Shown here: piece by piece, positions 18,123 to 28,269 of the stretch
Position numbering within the stretch: the stretch's first letter is position 1
Layout of the letters: each line of letters begins with the position of its first letter
From: an uncultured Mediterraneibacter sp.
GTDB taxonomy: Bacteria > Bacillota > Clostridia > Lachnospirales > Lachnospiraceae
DNA length: 64,000 nt
Direction: 5' to 3'
Assembly (NCBI GenBank): GCA_944375765.1
Contig: CALWAR010000083.1
Coordinates: 1 to 64,000 of the forward strand
The notes under the pieces: generated by a model
The model's input: only the letters and a program-made list of their open reading frames with translations
What the model was told of the DNA's origin: nothing
Databases searched by the model: none
Position numbers and translations under genes: made by a program

Positions 18123-19208
18123 ATGGATATGAAGATCGGAGTGATAAAAGGGGATGGCATTGGCCCTGAGATCGTGGATGAGGCGATGAAAGTCCTTGAC
18201 AGGATCGCAGAAGTCTATGGCCATTCCATTACTTATACCCGGCTTCTCATGGGCGGGGAGTCTATCGATGTAAACGGAGTCCCCCTGACGGACGAGACGC
18301 TGGAACAGGCGAAAGAGAGCGACGCCGTACTTATGGGGTCTATCGGAGGGGATGCAAAGACCTCCCCGTGGTACAGGCTGGAGCCGTCGAAGCGCCCGGA
18401 GGCAGGGCTTTTAAGTCTTAGAAAAGGGCTGAATCTTTTCGCAAACTTAAGACCTGCCGTACTCTACACGGACTTAAAAGAGGCCTGCCCTCTTAGAGAG
18501 GAGATCGCTGACAAAGGGTTCGATATGGTGATCATGCGGGAGCTTACCGGGGGACTGTATTTTGGCGATCGCAGCACAGAAGTGATCGATGGAGTGACAG
18601 TGGCGAAAGATGAGCTCGTGTACAGCGATACAGAGATACGGCGCATCGCAAAGCGAGGATTTGATATCGCCATGAAGAGAAGAAAAAAAGTAACAAGCGT
18701 AGACAAAGCGAACGTCCTGGACTCTTCAAGGCTCTGGAGAAAAGTCGTAGAAGAGGTGGCAGAAGAGTACCCGGATGTGACGCTGGAGCATATGCTTGTG
18801 GACAACTGCGCGATGCAGCTTGTGAAAGATCCGACTCAGTTCGACGTCATCCTCACGGAGAATATGTTCGGCGATATCCTTTCGGATGAAGCGAGTATGG
18901 TGACGGGTTCCATCGGCATGCTTGCAAGCGCCAGCTTAAACGAGACAAAGTTCGGTCTTTACGAACCCAGCGGAGGTTCTGCGCCGGATATCGCAGGGCA
19001 GGGGATCGCCAATCCGATCGCCACGATCCTGTCGGCGGCTATGATGCTGCGATATTCTTTTGATCTTGACCGGGAGGCACAGGCGATAGAAGATGCAGTC
19101 GGAGATGTGCTTAAGGACGGATACCGTACGGCGGATATCATGTCCGGGGGCATGAAGCAGATCGGGACGAAAGAGATGGGAGAGAGGATCTGCGCATATA
19201 TAAAATGA
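18123..19208 (+). CDS. leuB: 3-isopropylmalate dehydrogenase
   Basis: NAD-dependent oxidative decarboxylation of 3-isopropylmalate in leucine synthesis. It has 361 residues of the isocitrate/isopropylmalate dehydrogenase fold, with GDGIGPEIV near the N-terminus, the substrate-binding SLRKGLNLFANLRP loop, the catalytic Tyr in RELTGGLYFGDR, and the metal/NAD segment DEASMVTGSIGMLASAS. A GGAAGGA site lies 9 bases before the ATG at 18123. leuA, leuC and leuD are not in the window. It heads a run of five biosynthetic genes. Confidence 0.93.
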   Translation: MDMKIGVIKGDGIGPEIVDEAMKVLDRIAEVYGHSITYTRLLMGGESIDVNGVPLTDETLEQAKESDAVLMGSIGGDAKTSPWYRLEPSKRPEAGLLSLRKGLNLFANLRPAVLYTDLKEACPLREEIADKGFDMVIMRELTGGLYFGDRSTEVIDGVTVAKDELVYSDTEIRRIAKRGFDIAMKRRKKVTSVDKANVLDSSRLWRKVVEEVAEEYPDVTLEHMLVDNCAMQLVKDPTQFDVILTENMFGDILSDEASMVTGSIGMLASASLNETKFGLYEPSGGSAPDIAGQGIANPIATILSAAMMLRYSFDLDREAQAIEDAVGDVLKDGYRTADIMSGGMKQIGTKEMGERICAYIK

Positions 19209-19284
19209 CCATGGAAAAGCGGCTTGCGGATATCTGTCTGCAGAGTCCGCAGGAAAGATTCACAGGAAAGAGAGGAAATGATAT

Positions 19285-21003
19285 ATGAGAAGTGACAGAG
19301 TGACAAAAGGAGCACAGCAGGCGCCGCATCGTTCGTTGTTCAATGCGCTCGGCATGACGCAGGAAGAACTTGACAGACCGCTGATCGGCGTGGTGAGTTC
19401 ATATAATGAGATCGTGCCGGGGCATATGAACCTGGATAAGATCACAGAGGCGGTCAAGATGGGAGTCGCCATGGAGGGAGGCACTCCGATCGTTGTTCCG
19501 GCTATCGCCGTGTGCGACGGTATTGCCATGGGACATATCGGGATGAAATATTCTCTTGTGACAAGAGACCTGATCGCGGACTCCACGGAAGCGCTTGCCA
19601 TGGCGCATCAGTTCGACGGACTTGTGATGATTCCGAACTGCGACAAGAACGTGCCCGGTCTTCTGATGGCTGCGGCCCGCGTCAATATTCCGACGATCTT
19701 TGTGAGCGGAGGCCCGATGCTTGCAGGACACGTAAAAGGCGGAAGAACAAGCCTCTCCAGTATGTTTGAGGCGGTGGGAGCCCACGCGGCGGGAAAGATC
19801 TCGGATGAAGACCTCTGTGAATTCGAGAACAAGGCATGTCCGACCTGCGGCTCCTGTTCCGGTATGTACACGGCGAACAGTATGAACTGCCTGACAGAGG
19901 CGCTGGGGATGGGCCTGCGCGGAAACGGCACAGTTCCGGCAGTCTATTCTGCAAGGCTGCAGCTTGCAAAACATGCGGGTATGCAGGTTATGGAGCTTGT
20001 GAGAAAGAACATCCGGCCCCGTGATATTATGACGGAAGATGCGATCCTTAACGCCCTGACCGTTGATATGGCGCTTGGATGTTCGACAAACAGTATGCTC
20101 CATCTTCCGGCGATCGCTCATGAGATCGGTATGGATTTTGAGATCGGCTTTGCAAACGGCATCAGCGAGAAGACACCGAACCTGTGTCACCTTGCTCCGG
20201 CAGGACATACATATATCGAGGATCTCAACGAGGCGGGCGGCGTGTACGCCGTTATGAACGAGCTGAGCAGGAAAGATCTTCTGAATCTGGATTGCATGAC
20301 AGTCACAGGGAAGACAGTGGGCGAGAATATCGCCGGATGTGAAAATCTCAACCCCGAAGTCATCCGTCCGATCGACAACCCGTACAGCGAGACAGGAGGG
20401 ATTGCCGTGCTCAAGGGCAATCTTGCGCCTGACGGCAGCGTGGTGAAACGCTCTGCAGTCTGCGACGAGATGCTGGTGCACGAGGGGCCGGCAAGAATAT
20501 TTGAGAGCGATGAGGAGGCGACAGAGGCGATCAAGAGCGGTAAGATCAATCCGGGCGACGTCATCGTCATCCGTTACGAGGGCCCAAAAGGCGGACCGGG
20601 CATGCGGGAGATGCTCAATCCGACGTCGGCCATCGCAGGGTACGGACTCGGATCTACAGTGGCGCTCATCACAGACGGACGGTTCAGCGGGGCGTCCCGC
20701 GGAGCTTCCATCGGCCATGTTTCTCCGGAAGCGGCTGTGGGCGGCCCGATCGCTCTGGTCGAGGAGGGAGATATCATCAAGATCAATATCCCGGAGCTGA
20801 AGCTGGATCTTGACATATCCGATGAGGAGATGGAAAAGAGAAAAGCGAGATGGCAGCCCCGCGAGCCGAAAGTCAAAACCGGATATCTTGCAAGATATGC
20901 CGCCATGGTCACATCAGGGAACAGGGGGGCTATCCTTGAAGCGCCGGGGGAGAAGAAAGATTTGGAAGGAGCTGGGAACCAGAATGCAGTTAAACGGATC
21001 TGA
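19285..21003 (+). CDS. ilvD: Dihydroxy-acid dehydratase
   Basis: Iron-sulfur dehydratase for valine, isoleucine and pantothenate synthesis. It has 572 residues with the cluster cysteines NCDKN (Cys119) and CPTCGSCSG (Cys185, 188, 191), and the GRFSGASRG active-site segment near the C-terminus. It follows leuB by 76 bases and overlaps the ilvB start by 20 bases, pointing to translational coupling with acetolactate synthase, the step two reactions earlier. Confidence 0.96.
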   Translation: MRSDRVTKGAQQAPHRSLFNALGMTQEELDRPLIGVVSSYNEIVPGHMNLDKITEAVKMGVAMEGGTPIVVPAIAVCDGIAMGHIGMKYSLVTRDLIADSTEALAMAHQFDGLVMIPNCDKNVPGLLMAAARVNIPTIFVSGGPMLAGHVKGGRTSLSSMFEAVGAHAAGKISDEDLCEFENKACPTCGSCSGMYTANSMNCLTEALGMGLRGNGTVPAVYSARLQLAKHAGMQVMELVRKNIRPRDIMTEDAILNALTVDMALGCSTNSMLHLPAIAHEIGMDFEIGFANGISEKTPNLCHLAPAGHTYIEDLNEAGGVYAVMNELSRKDLLNLDCMTVTGKTVGENIAGCENLNPEVIRPIDNPYSETGGIAVLKGNLAPDGSVVKRSAVCDEMLVHEGPARIFESDEEATEAIKSGKINPGDVIVIRYEGPKGGPGMREMLNPTSAIAGYGLGSTVALITDGRFSGASRGASIGHVSPEAAVGGPIALVEEGDIIKINIPELKLDLDISDEEMEKRKARWQPREPKVKTGYLARYAAMVTSGNRGAILEAPGEKKDLEGAGNQNAVKRI

Positions 21004-22672
21004 GATATTGATAGAATGTCTGAAAGAGCAGGGAGTGGACACCGTGTTCGGGTATCCGGGCGGAGCCATCCTGAATGTTTATGATGAACTCTACAAACAC
21101 AGGGATGAGATCCGTCATATCCTGACGTCCCACGAGCAGGGGGCGTCCCACGCGGCGGACGGGTACGCGAGAGCGACCGGGAAAGTCGGCGTCTGCTTTG
21201 CCACAAGCGGACCGGGGGCGACCAATCTTGTCACCGGCATCGCGACGGCGTACATGGATTCCATCCCGATCGTGGCTGTCACATGTAACGTAGGAGTTTC
21301 CCTCCTTGGAAAAGACAGTTTTCAGGAGATCGATATCACAGGCATCACGATGCCTGTCACAAAATACAGTTTTATCGTAAAAGACGTCGAAAAACTTGCC
21401 GATACGATCCGAAAAGCATTTCGGATCGCGAAGACCGGCCGTCCCGGCCCTGTGCTCATCGACATCCCGAAAGACGTCACGGCTGCGGTCACGGAATATG
21501 AACGTCAGGAACTCGGGAAATATGTTCCGGATCACTCGCATATCAATGAAGAGGGAGTGCGGCGCGCCGTCTCCATGCTCGAGGCGTCGGAGCGCCCGTA
21601 TGTATTTGTCGGCGGCGGAGCAGTGCTCTCAGACGCCAGCGAAGAGATCCGGGAGTTTGTCGACAGGCTGGACGCTCCTGTGACAGACACGCTGATGGGG
21701 AAAGGAGCGTTTCCGGGGACAGATCCTAGGTACACCGGGATGCTCGGCATGCACGGGACGAAGACGTCCAACTACGGCGTCAGCGAGTGCGATCTGCTTG
21801 TCGTCCTGGGCGCAAGGTTCAGCGACCGGGTGACAGGGAACACGGAGACGTTTGCGAAAAATGCGAAAATCCTGCAGATCGACATCGATCCCGCGGAGAT
21901 CAACAAGAATATCCTTGTGTCCGAGGAGATCATCGGCGATATCAAAGACGTGCTCGGGATACTGAACCGTGAGCTCAGACAGCAGGAGCATCCGGAATGG
22001 CTCGGAAAAATACAGGAGTATAAAGAGAGGTATCCGCTTAAGTATCATCCGGATGTGCTTTCAGGTCCCTTTATCGTGGAAGAGATCTACCGCCAGACAA
22101 AAGGAGAGGCTCTTATCGTGACGGAAGTCGGACAGCATCAGATGTGGGCCGCTCAGTATTATAAGTATACAAAGCCGCGCACCCTCCTTACATCAGGAGG
22201 ACTCGGCACGATGGGATATGGACTGGGCGCGGCCATGGGAGCGAAGACGGGCTGCCCGGACAGAACAGTCATTAATATCGCGGGAGACGGATGCTTCCGC
22301 ATGAATATGAACGAGATCGCGACGGCAGTCAGACACAATATACCGATTATTGAAGTAGTCGTGAACAACCATGTTCTCGGAATGGTGCGCCAGTGGCAGG
22401 ATCTGTTCTACGACGAGAGGTACTCGGCCACGGTCTTAAGGGACGCTGTGGATTTTGCAAAAGTGGCGGAGGCGATGGGCGCTGTGGGCGTCCACGTTGA
22501 GACACAGGAAGAGTTTAAGAAAGCGTTCGCAGACGCGCTCACAATGGGACGTCCGGTCGTGCTGGACTGCCAGATCGGCAGCGACGACAAGGTGTGGCCG
22601 ATGGTCGCTCCGGGTGCAGATATCAAAGAAGCATTTGACGAGGAGGATATGATGAATGAGCAGAGTGTATAA
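20984..22672 (+). CDS. ilvB: Acetolactate synthase, large (catalytic) subunit
   Basis: ThDP-dependent condensation of pyruvate with pyruvate or 2-oxobutyrate. It has 562 residues with the catalytic Glu51 in [12 protein letters not shown], the FAD/ThDP domains in normal order, and the ThDP-binding GDGCFRMN...N motif near 430-460. The ATG at 20984 lies inside the ilvD end, with AAGGAG 12 bases upstream. The serC start overlaps its 3' end by 17 bases. No small regulatory subunit (ilvN/ilvH) and no ilvC are adjacent, so feedback control must come from elsewhere or be absent. Confidence 0.94.
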   Translation: MQLNGSEILIECLKEQGVDTVFGYPGGAILNVYDELYKHRDEIRHILTSHEQGASHAADGYARATGKVGVCFATSGPGATNLVTGIATAYMDSIPIVAVTCNVGVSLLGKDSFQEIDITGITMPVTKYSFIVKDVEKLADTIRKAFRIAKTGRPGPVLIDIPKDVTAAVTEYERQELGKYVPDHSHINEEGVRRAVSMLEASERPYVFVGGGAVLSDASEEIREFVDRLDAPVTDTLMGKGAFPGTDPRYTGMLGMHGTKTSNYGVSECDLLVVLGARFSDRVTGNTETFAKNAKILQIDIDPAEINKNILVSEEIIGDIKDVLGILNRELRQQEHPEWLGKIQEYKERYPLKYHPDVLSGPFIVEEIYRQTKGEALIVTEVGQHQMWAAQYYKYTKPRTLLTSGGLGTMGYGLGAAMGAKTGCPDRTVINIAGDGCFRMNMNEIATAVRHNIPIIEVVVNNHVLGMVRQWQDLFYDERYSATVLRDAVDFAKVAEAMGAVGVHVETQEEFKKAFADALTMGRPVVLDCQIGSDDKVWPMVAPGADIKEAFDEEDMMNEQSV

Positions 22673-23738
22673 TTTTTCGGCAGGTCCGGCGGTCCTGCCT
22701 GAGGAAGTCTTAAAAGAAGCTGCCGCTGAGATGCTTGACTACCGCGGGGCAGGAATGTCTGTGATGGAGATGAGCCATCGCTCCAAAGCGTTTGAAGAGA
22801 TCATTAACACTGCGGAACAGGATATCCGGGATCTGATGAGAATCCCGGATAATTACAGGGTACTGTTCCTCCAGGGAGGCGCTTCCCAGCAATTCGCCAT
22901 GATCCCGATGAACCTGATGAAGAACCGCGTGGCGGATTACATCGTCACAGGGCAGTGGGCGAAGAAAGCGGCGAAAGAAGCGGAGAAGTACGGGAAAGTG
23001 AACCGGATCGCCTCTTCGGAAGACAGGACGTTCTCCTATATCCCGGACTGCTCGGATCTCCCGGTATCAGAGGATGCGGATTACGTATACATCTGTGAGA
23101 ACAACACGATCTACGGGACAAAGTTTAAAACACTTCCGGATACGAAAGGCAGGACGCTTGTCGCGGATGTGTCGTCCTGTTTCCTGTCCGAGCCTGTGGA
23201 TGTGACAAAATACGGCGTCATCTACGGCGGCGTTCAGAAGAATATCGGTCCTGCCGGAGTCGTCATCGTGATCATCAGGGACGATCTGATCACAGAAGAC
23301 GTGCTTCCGGGCACGCCGACCATGCTTACATATAAGACGCATGCGGACGCGAAGTCTCTCTACAACACACCGTCGGCATACGGGATCTACATCTGCGGCA
23401 AAGTCTTTAAATGGATCAAATCCCAGGGCGGACTTCCGGCAATGAAAGAGAAAAATGAGAAAAAGGCAAAAGCGCTCTATGACTATCTTGACCAGAGCAG
23501 GCTCTTCAAAGGGACTGTGGAGCCAAAAGACCGCTCTTTGATGAACGTGCCGTTTGTCACAGGCGACGCGGACCTTGACGCAAAGTTTGTAAAAGAAGCC
23601 AGAGAAGCCGGACTTGAGAATCTGAAAGGACACCGCACGGTGGGCGGCATGCGCGCCAGCATATACAATGCGATGCCGTACGAAGGCGTCGCGGCTCTCG
23701 TAGAGTTCATGAAGAAATTTGAAGAGGAGAATCTGTAA
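22656..23738 (+). CDS. serC: Phosphoserine aminotransferase
   Basis: PLP enzyme converting 3-phosphohydroxypyruvate to phosphoserine. The 360-residue protein starts with the characteristic [11 protein letters not shown]. The PLP lysine lies in the YGGVQKNIGPAG segment, and the C-terminal GGMRASIYNAM motif is typical. The ATG at 22656 overlaps ilvB by 17 bases, with AGGAGGAT just upstream. serA starts one base after its stop. Confidence 0.96.
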   Translation: MSRVYNFSAGPAVLPEEVLKEAAAEMLDYRGAGMSVMEMSHRSKAFEEIINTAEQDIRDLMRIPDNYRVLFLQGGASQQFAMIPMNLMKNRVADYIVTGQWAKKAAKEAEKYGKVNRIASSEDRTFSYIPDCSDLPVSEDADYVYICENNTIYGTKFKTLPDTKGRTLVADVSSCFLSEPVDVTKYGVIYGGVQKNIGPAGVVIVIIRDDLITEDVLPGTPTMLTYKTHADAKSLYNTPSAYGIYICGKVFKWIKSQGGLPAMKEKNEKKAKALYDYLDQSRLFKGTVEPKDRSLMNVPFVTGDADLDAKFVKEAREAGLENLKGHRTVGGMRASIYNAMPYEGVAALVEFMKKFEEENL

Positions 23739-23739
23739 A

Positions 23740-24900
23740 ATGTATAAATATCATTGCCTGAATCCGATCTCTGACAAGGGGCTGGATCAACTGGATGAAA
23801 ACTATGTGTATACGGATAAGGCGGAAGAAGCGGACGCTATCCTTGTGCGCAGCGCAAAAATGCACGACATGGAGTTCGGGGACAGCCTCAAAGCGATCGC
23901 GCGGGCAGGCGCGGGAGTCAATAACATCCCGCTTGAGCGCTGTGCCGAAAAGGGCGTCGTCGTGTTCAATACGCCCGGAGCCAACGCAAACGGAGTGAAA
24001 GAACTTGTCATTGCCGGGATGCTCCTTGCCGCCCGGGATATCATCGGCGGCATTAACTGGGTGCAGGAGTATGAAGAGGACGGCGATATCGCAAAGATCA
24101 CCGAGAAGAAGAAAAAGGCTTTCGCGGGAACGGAGATTAAGGGCAAAAAGCTCGGCGTCATCGGCCTGGGCGCTATCGGTGTACTCGTGGCAAACGCCGC
24201 CGTACATCTTGGAATGGACGTCTACGGTTACGATCCGTATGTGTCCGTGGATTCCGCATGGAATCTTTCCCGCAGCATCCGTCACGCCAAGACAGCAGAT
24301 GAGATCTATAAAGAATGTGATTACATCACGGTCCATGTGCCGGAAACAGACGACACGAGGGGGATGATCGATAAAAACGCCATCGGTCTTATGAAAGACG
24401 GCGTTGTGATCCTCAATCTTGCCAGAGACGTGCTTGTGAACCAGGAGGATATCGTGGACGCGCTGGTATCTGAAAAAGTCCGCTGCTATGTGACGGATTT
24501 CCCGACAAAGGAGATCGTCGGGGTAAAAGGAGCCATTGTGATCCCGCACCTTGGGGCCTCCACGGAGGAGTCCGAAGATAACTGTGCACAGATGGCCGCA
24601 ACAGAGCTGAGAGATTTCCTTGAGAACGGAAACATCGTACATTCGGTCAACTATCCCGACTGCAATATGGGAGAGAAAGAAGCGGGACCGAGAATCACGA
24701 TCCTGCACAAAAACATACCGAATATGCTCGGGCAGTTTACCGCTCTTCTCGCGGAGAAGAATATGAACATCGCTCTGATGGCAAACAAGAGCCGCAAGGC
24801 TTATGCATATACGATGATCGATGTGGACGCAGAGGTGTCGAAAGAGCTTATTGACCAGCTTTCATCGATCAAAGGCGTGCTTAAGGTGCGTGTGCTGTAG
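23740..24900 (+). CDS. serA: D-3-phosphoglycerate dehydrogenase with C-terminal ACT domain
   Basis: First step of serine synthesis, oxidising 3-phosphoglycerate with NAD. It has 386 residues. The nucleotide fold has GLGAIG at 142-147, the catalytic Arg lies in NLARDVLVN and the His in IPHLGAST. The C-terminal ACT domain (about 315-386) suggests serine feedback. The ATG at 23740 has GAAGAGGAG 10 bases upstream and follows serC by a single base, so the pair is co-translated. Confidence 0.95.
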   Translation: MYKYHCLNPISDKGLDQLDENYVYTDKAEEADAILVRSAKMHDMEFGDSLKAIARAGAGVNNIPLERCAEKGVVVFNTPGANANGVKELVIAGMLLAARDIIGGINWVQEYEEDGDIAKITEKKKKAFAGTEIKGKKLGVIGLGAIGVLVANAAVHLGMDVYGYDPYVSVDSAWNLSRSIRHAKTADEIYKECDYITVHVPETDDTRGMIDKNAIGLMKDGVVILNLARDVLVNQEDIVDALVSEKVRCYVTDFPTKEIVGVKGAIVIPHLGASTEESEDNCAQMAATELRDFLENGNIVHSVNYPDCNMGEKEAGPRITILHKNIPNMLGQFTALLAEKNMNIALMANKSRKAYAYTMIDVDAEVSKELIDQLSSIKGVLKVRVL

Positions 24901-24933
24901 CATGAGAGATTATGACCGGGAGGGCTTTATACG

Positions 24934-25590
24934 ATGGAAGAACATCAGGAGCGTTCGCTTGGAGGGCGCGTCTTTTGTAAGATCCGGGAAGACATTCTGA
25001 AAGGGCGGTATAAAGAGAATGACGAACTGCGGGAGATCGCGATAGGGAAAGAACTGGGAGTGAGCCGTACACCGGTCAGGGAAGCATTAAGGCAACTTGA
25101 ACTGGAAGGCCTGGTAACGATCATCCCGAACAGAGGAGCATATGTAACAGGTATTTCACACAAAGACGTCAGAGATATCTTTGCGATCCGGTCTTTTCTG
25201 GAGGGACTGTGCGCGCGCTGGGCAGCGGAGAACATTACGGATGAACAGCTTGACGGTCTGGAAGAGATCCTGCTCCTCTCAGAGTTTCAGGTAAACCGGG
25301 AGATCGGGACGAACGCCGATCAGGTGACGGCGCTGGACGGAAAGTTCCACGCAGCGCTCTACGAGGCGTCGGGAAGCCGGATGCTGAGCCGTGTGCTGAC
25401 AGATTTTCACAATTATGTACAGGTGGCGAGAAAGACTTCATTTATCTCTGAGGAACGCGCCAGACGGTCCATCAGAGAGCACCGGCAGATCCTGCGGGCG
25501 ATCCGCGACCGGGATGCAGAGACGGCAGAACAGCTCGCCAACGAACATATCATGCATGTAATGCAGAATCTTAAGAAACAGGGATACTAA
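24934..25590 (+). CDS. GntR-family transcriptional regulator (FadR/FCD subfamily)
   Basis: DNA-binding regulator of 218 residues. The winged helix occupies about residues 10-75, with the recognition segment LGVSRTPVREALRQLELEGLV, followed by an FCD all-helical ligand domain (about 85-215) with the expected Asp/His metal ligands spread over DGKFHAALYEAS and the C-terminal REHRQIL. FCD domains usually bind small carboxylates. It lies between serA and isocitrate dehydrogenase, so a 2-oxoacid or citrate-related effector is plausible but not shown. Confidence 0.88.
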   Translation: MEEHQERSLGGRVFCKIREDILKGRYKENDELREIAIGKELGVSRTPVREALRQLELEGLVTIIPNRGAYVTGISHKDVRDIFAIRSFLEGLCARWAAENITDEQLDGLEEILLLSEFQVNREIGTNADQVTALDGKFHAALYEASGSRMLSRVLTDFHNYVQVARKTSFISEERARRSIREHRQILRAIRDRDAETAEQLANEHIMHVMQNLKKQGY

Positions 25591-25644
25591 AAAGACCGGG
25601 ATAAGAACCGGACAGAGAATATTTATATCAGGAGGAGATGCTGG

Positions 25645-26841
25645 ATGGATAAGATCAGGATGACAACACCCCTTGTAGAGATGGATGGAGACGAGATGAC
25701 AAGGATTCTCTGGAAGATGATAAAGGAGGAACTGCTCCTGCCGTATATCGATCTGAAAACAGAGTACTATGACCTTGGCCTTGAGCACAGGAACGAGACA
25801 GACGACCAGGTTACGGTGGATTCCGCGCTTGCGACAAAGAAATACAAAGTCGCAGTAAAATGCGCGACGATCACCCCGAACGCCGCACGTATGGACGAGT
25901 ATGATTTAAAAGAGATGTGGAAGAGCCCCAATGGAACGATCCGTGCGATCCTCGACGGGACTGTGTTCCGCGCGCCTATCGTGGTGAAAGGCATCGAACC
26001 GTGCGTGAAGAACTGGAAGAAACCGATCACCATCGCGAGGCACGCCTACGGGGACGTATACAAGGGATCTGAGATGAAGATACCGGGCGCCGGCAAAGTG
26101 GAACTTGTGTATACCGCAAAGGACGGCGCGCAGACAAAGGAACTCGTGCACGAATTCGACGGCCCGGGCATCGTACAGGGGATGCATAACATTGACAGAT
26201 CCATCGAAAGTTTTGCGAGAAGCTGCTTTGCTTACGCTCTTGATACAAAGCAGGATCTGTGGTTCGCCACAAAAGACACGATCTCCAAAAAGTACGACCA
26301 TACGTTCAAAGATATCTTCCAGGAGATCTATGACGCCGAGTTCGACGGGAAGTTCAAAGAGGCGGGCATCGAATATTTCTATACGCTGATCGACGATGCG
26401 GTCGCACGCGTCATGAAGTCCGCCGGCGGATATATCTGGGCGTGCAAGAACTATGACGGGGACGTGATGAGCGATATGGTATCCTCTGCTTTCGGCTCCC
26501 TTGCCATGATGACTTCGGTGCTCGTATCGCCGGAGGGATACTACGAGTATGAGGCGGCTCACGGAACCGTGCAGCGCCACTACTATAAACACCTGAAAGG
26601 CGAGGAGACTTCCACCAACTCCGTGGCGACGATCTTTGCGTGGACGGGAGCCCTCAGGAAACGCGGAGAACTTGACGGGAACAAAGACCTGATGGAATTC
26701 GCGGACCGTCTTGAAAAGGCGACCGTCGATACGATCGAAGCCGGAGAGATGACAAAGGATCTCGCGCTTATCACGACGCTTGAGAATCCGACGGTGCTCA
26801 ACAGCGAACAGTTTATCAAAGCAATCGCGAAGAGACTTTGA
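25645..26841 (+). CDS. icd: NADP-dependent isocitrate dehydrogenase (eukaryotic-like type)
   Basis: Oxidative decarboxylation of isocitrate to 2-oxoglutarate, feeding glutamate synthesis in organisms with a partial citric acid cycle. The 398-residue protein has the type-II features: [11 protein letters not shown] at the N-terminus, [25 protein letters not shown], and the metal/NADP segment [25 protein letters not shown] precedes the ATG. Its 3' end overlaps the convergent tmcAL gene by 26 bases, leaving no room for a terminator. Confidence 0.95.
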   Translation: MDKIRMTTPLVEMDGDEMTRILWKMIKEELLLPYIDLKTEYYDLGLEHRNETDDQVTVDSALATKKYKVAVKCATITPNAARMDEYDLKEMWKSPNGTIRAILDGTVFRAPIVVKGIEPCVKNWKKPITIARHAYGDVYKGSEMKIPGAGKVELVYTAKDGAQTKELVHEFDGPGIVQGMHNIDRSIESFARSCFAYALDTKQDLWFATKDTISKKYDHTFKDIFQEIYDAEFDGKFKEAGIEYFYTLIDDAVARVMKSAGGYIWACKNYDGDVMSDMVSSAFGSLAMMTSVLVSPEGYYEYEAAHGTVQRHYYKHLKGEETSTNSVATIFAWTGALRKRGELDGNKDLMEFADRLEKATVDTIEAGEMTKDLALITTLENPTVLNSEQFIKAIAKRL

Positions 26842-28120
26842 CCAGCGGCTGTCTGTACTCATTCTGGAACGCCGTCCTGTACCGGTCCGTCACCACGGAC
26901 ATGTACAGGTTGGAAGCCAGGATATCGTTTTGCAGCATTTCCTGTCCGGCAGGCGGCAGATGCGTGCTGTCTGTCAGGCGGGCGAGGAGAGGGAGCTTTC
27001 CCTCTCTGGCGGCATAAGTCAGTACTTTTTCCCGGTCTTTGCGGAAGCCGAGAAGCCTCGCATAGTAGTGATATCCATTTTTGATGTAAGTTTTTACATT
27101 TTCTTTCTTAAGACCGAGCATAATATGGAGGAGAGCTCTGTTTATGCGCGTCTGTGTTATCTCCCGGGTTTTTATAAGTTCACAGAACTGCTTATAGTTA
27201 AAGAAGTTGTCTAACCGGGAGCAGATCCTGTGGGCCAGATCTTCAGAGACATCCATGTAGCGGAGGAGTCCGTCGGGATGTTTGTTCAGCAGTTTGTATT
27301 TCAGCAAAAGAGAAAAATCGTTCTGATAGATGGGATAAGATACCCGATGATGATCTTTCAGCAGTTCCAGGCAGCTTGGCGGAACCTGATCTTCCAGTTC
27401 GCTCAGTATACTGGAAAACGGCGTATTGTCAAATGTTCCGCCCGTGCGGTCTGTATTCAGGGCGGAACCTGAATAGGCAAGGAGAGAGCGGATCGCCGAC
27501 GCGGAACTGTAACCTCCGGCATGGATACCCTTGTCGTGGTAGTGAGCTCCTTCCCGCCGTATCGTATAGGGGGTGAGAGGGCTTTTCAGTTTTTTCAGCG
27601 CTTTCAGGTATTCGATCCCCAGGATATTATTGGGATCGGACATAAGGGAGGCGTATTCTTCGGAATGCGAATAGTCAGTCAGCGCCATCTGCCGTGCCTT
27701 TGGAAAAGAGAGGCCTTCTTTCAGATGCTGTCTGAGGCTGTGTCTGTATGCCTCCGGCTCGCGGATGAGGATATCTGCGATCCTGCCAAGCGACGTAAGA
27801 TCATCACATTCGCTGCCGAAACAGACCGAGTCCGCGATCCCCAGGCCGTCCAGCAGGGATACGGCTCCCTCAGCGAACAGCTCCGCGCTTCCGGTGGCGT
27901 AGCAGACAGGCAGTTCAAAGACAGCGGCGGCCCCGCATTTTAAAGCCATCTCCGCCCGCAGGCGCTTCGGCATGACGGCGGGAACGCCGCGCTGCACATA
28001 ATCGCCGCTCATAACGACGACGGCGGCGTCTGATCCGGTGACGCGCATTGCTTCCTTAATATGATAAAGGTGCCCGTTGTGGAACGGGTTGTATTCTGTG
28101 ATAAGTCCTACGATTTTCAT
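26816..28120 (-). CDS. tmcAL: tRNA(Met) cytidine acetate ligase TmcAL
   Basis: Uses acetate and ATP to make N4-acetylcytidine at the wobble base of elongator tRNA-Met. It is a 434-residue nucleotidyltransferase-fold protein, with HNGH at 14-17 in [12 protein letters not shown] and the KRLRAEMAL motif, matching the YlbM family. The start at 28120 is chosen because AAGGAGA lies 6 bases upstream. It reads convergently into icd and diverges from mgtE. Confidence 0.9.
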   Translation of the reverse strand: MKIVGLITEYNPFHNGHLYHIKEAMRVTGSDAAVVVMSGDYVQRGVPAVMPKRLRAEMALKCGAAAVFELPVCYATGSAELFAEGAVSLLDGLGIADSVCFGSECDDLTSLGRIADILIREPEAYRHSLRQHLKEGLSFPKARQMALTDYSHSEEYASLMSDPNNILGIEYLKALKKLKSPLTPYTIRREGAHYHDKGIHAGGYSSASAIRSLLAYSGSALNTDRTGGTFDNTPFSSILSELEDQVPPSCLELLKDHHRVSYPIYQNDFSLLLKYKLLNKHPDGLLRYMDVSEDLAHRICSRLDNFFNYKQFCELIKTREITQTRINRALLHIMLGLKKENVKTYIKNGYHYYARLLGFRKDREKVLTYAAREGKLPLLARLTDSTHLPPAGQEMLQNDILASNLYMSVVTDRYRTAFQNEYRQPLVKVSSRLL

Positions 28121-28130
28121 AAGAATCTCC

Positions 28131-28159
28131 TTGTATGTGGGTTTCCACCATATTATACT
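28131..28159 (+). promoter_or_regulatory. Promoter of mgtE
   Basis: TTGTAT (28131-28136), 17-bp spacer, TATACT (28154-28159). It overlaps the tmcAL promoter on the other strand. No magnesium-sensing M-box structure is visible in the roughly 100-base leader. Confidence 0.55.
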
Positions 28160-28185
28160 ATAAAATGACGGATTCATATAGACAA
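28157..28185 (-). promoter_or_regulatory. Promoter of tmcAL
   Basis: On the minus strand TTGTCT (28185-28180), 17-bp spacer, TATAGT (28162-28157), about 37 bases before the tmcAL start. Confidence 0.55.
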
Positions 28186-28269
28186 AATTATCTTTCTGCG
28201 GATGAAGACAGAGGAAGAGAACTTTCCGGCACGGCAGGAAAAGCGCAGAAAGCCGAAAAAGGTGAGAGC

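Noticed and set aside
28166..28269. M-box magnesium riboswitch before mgtE
   Set aside because: The leader is only about 100 bases and shows none of the conserved M-box helices.
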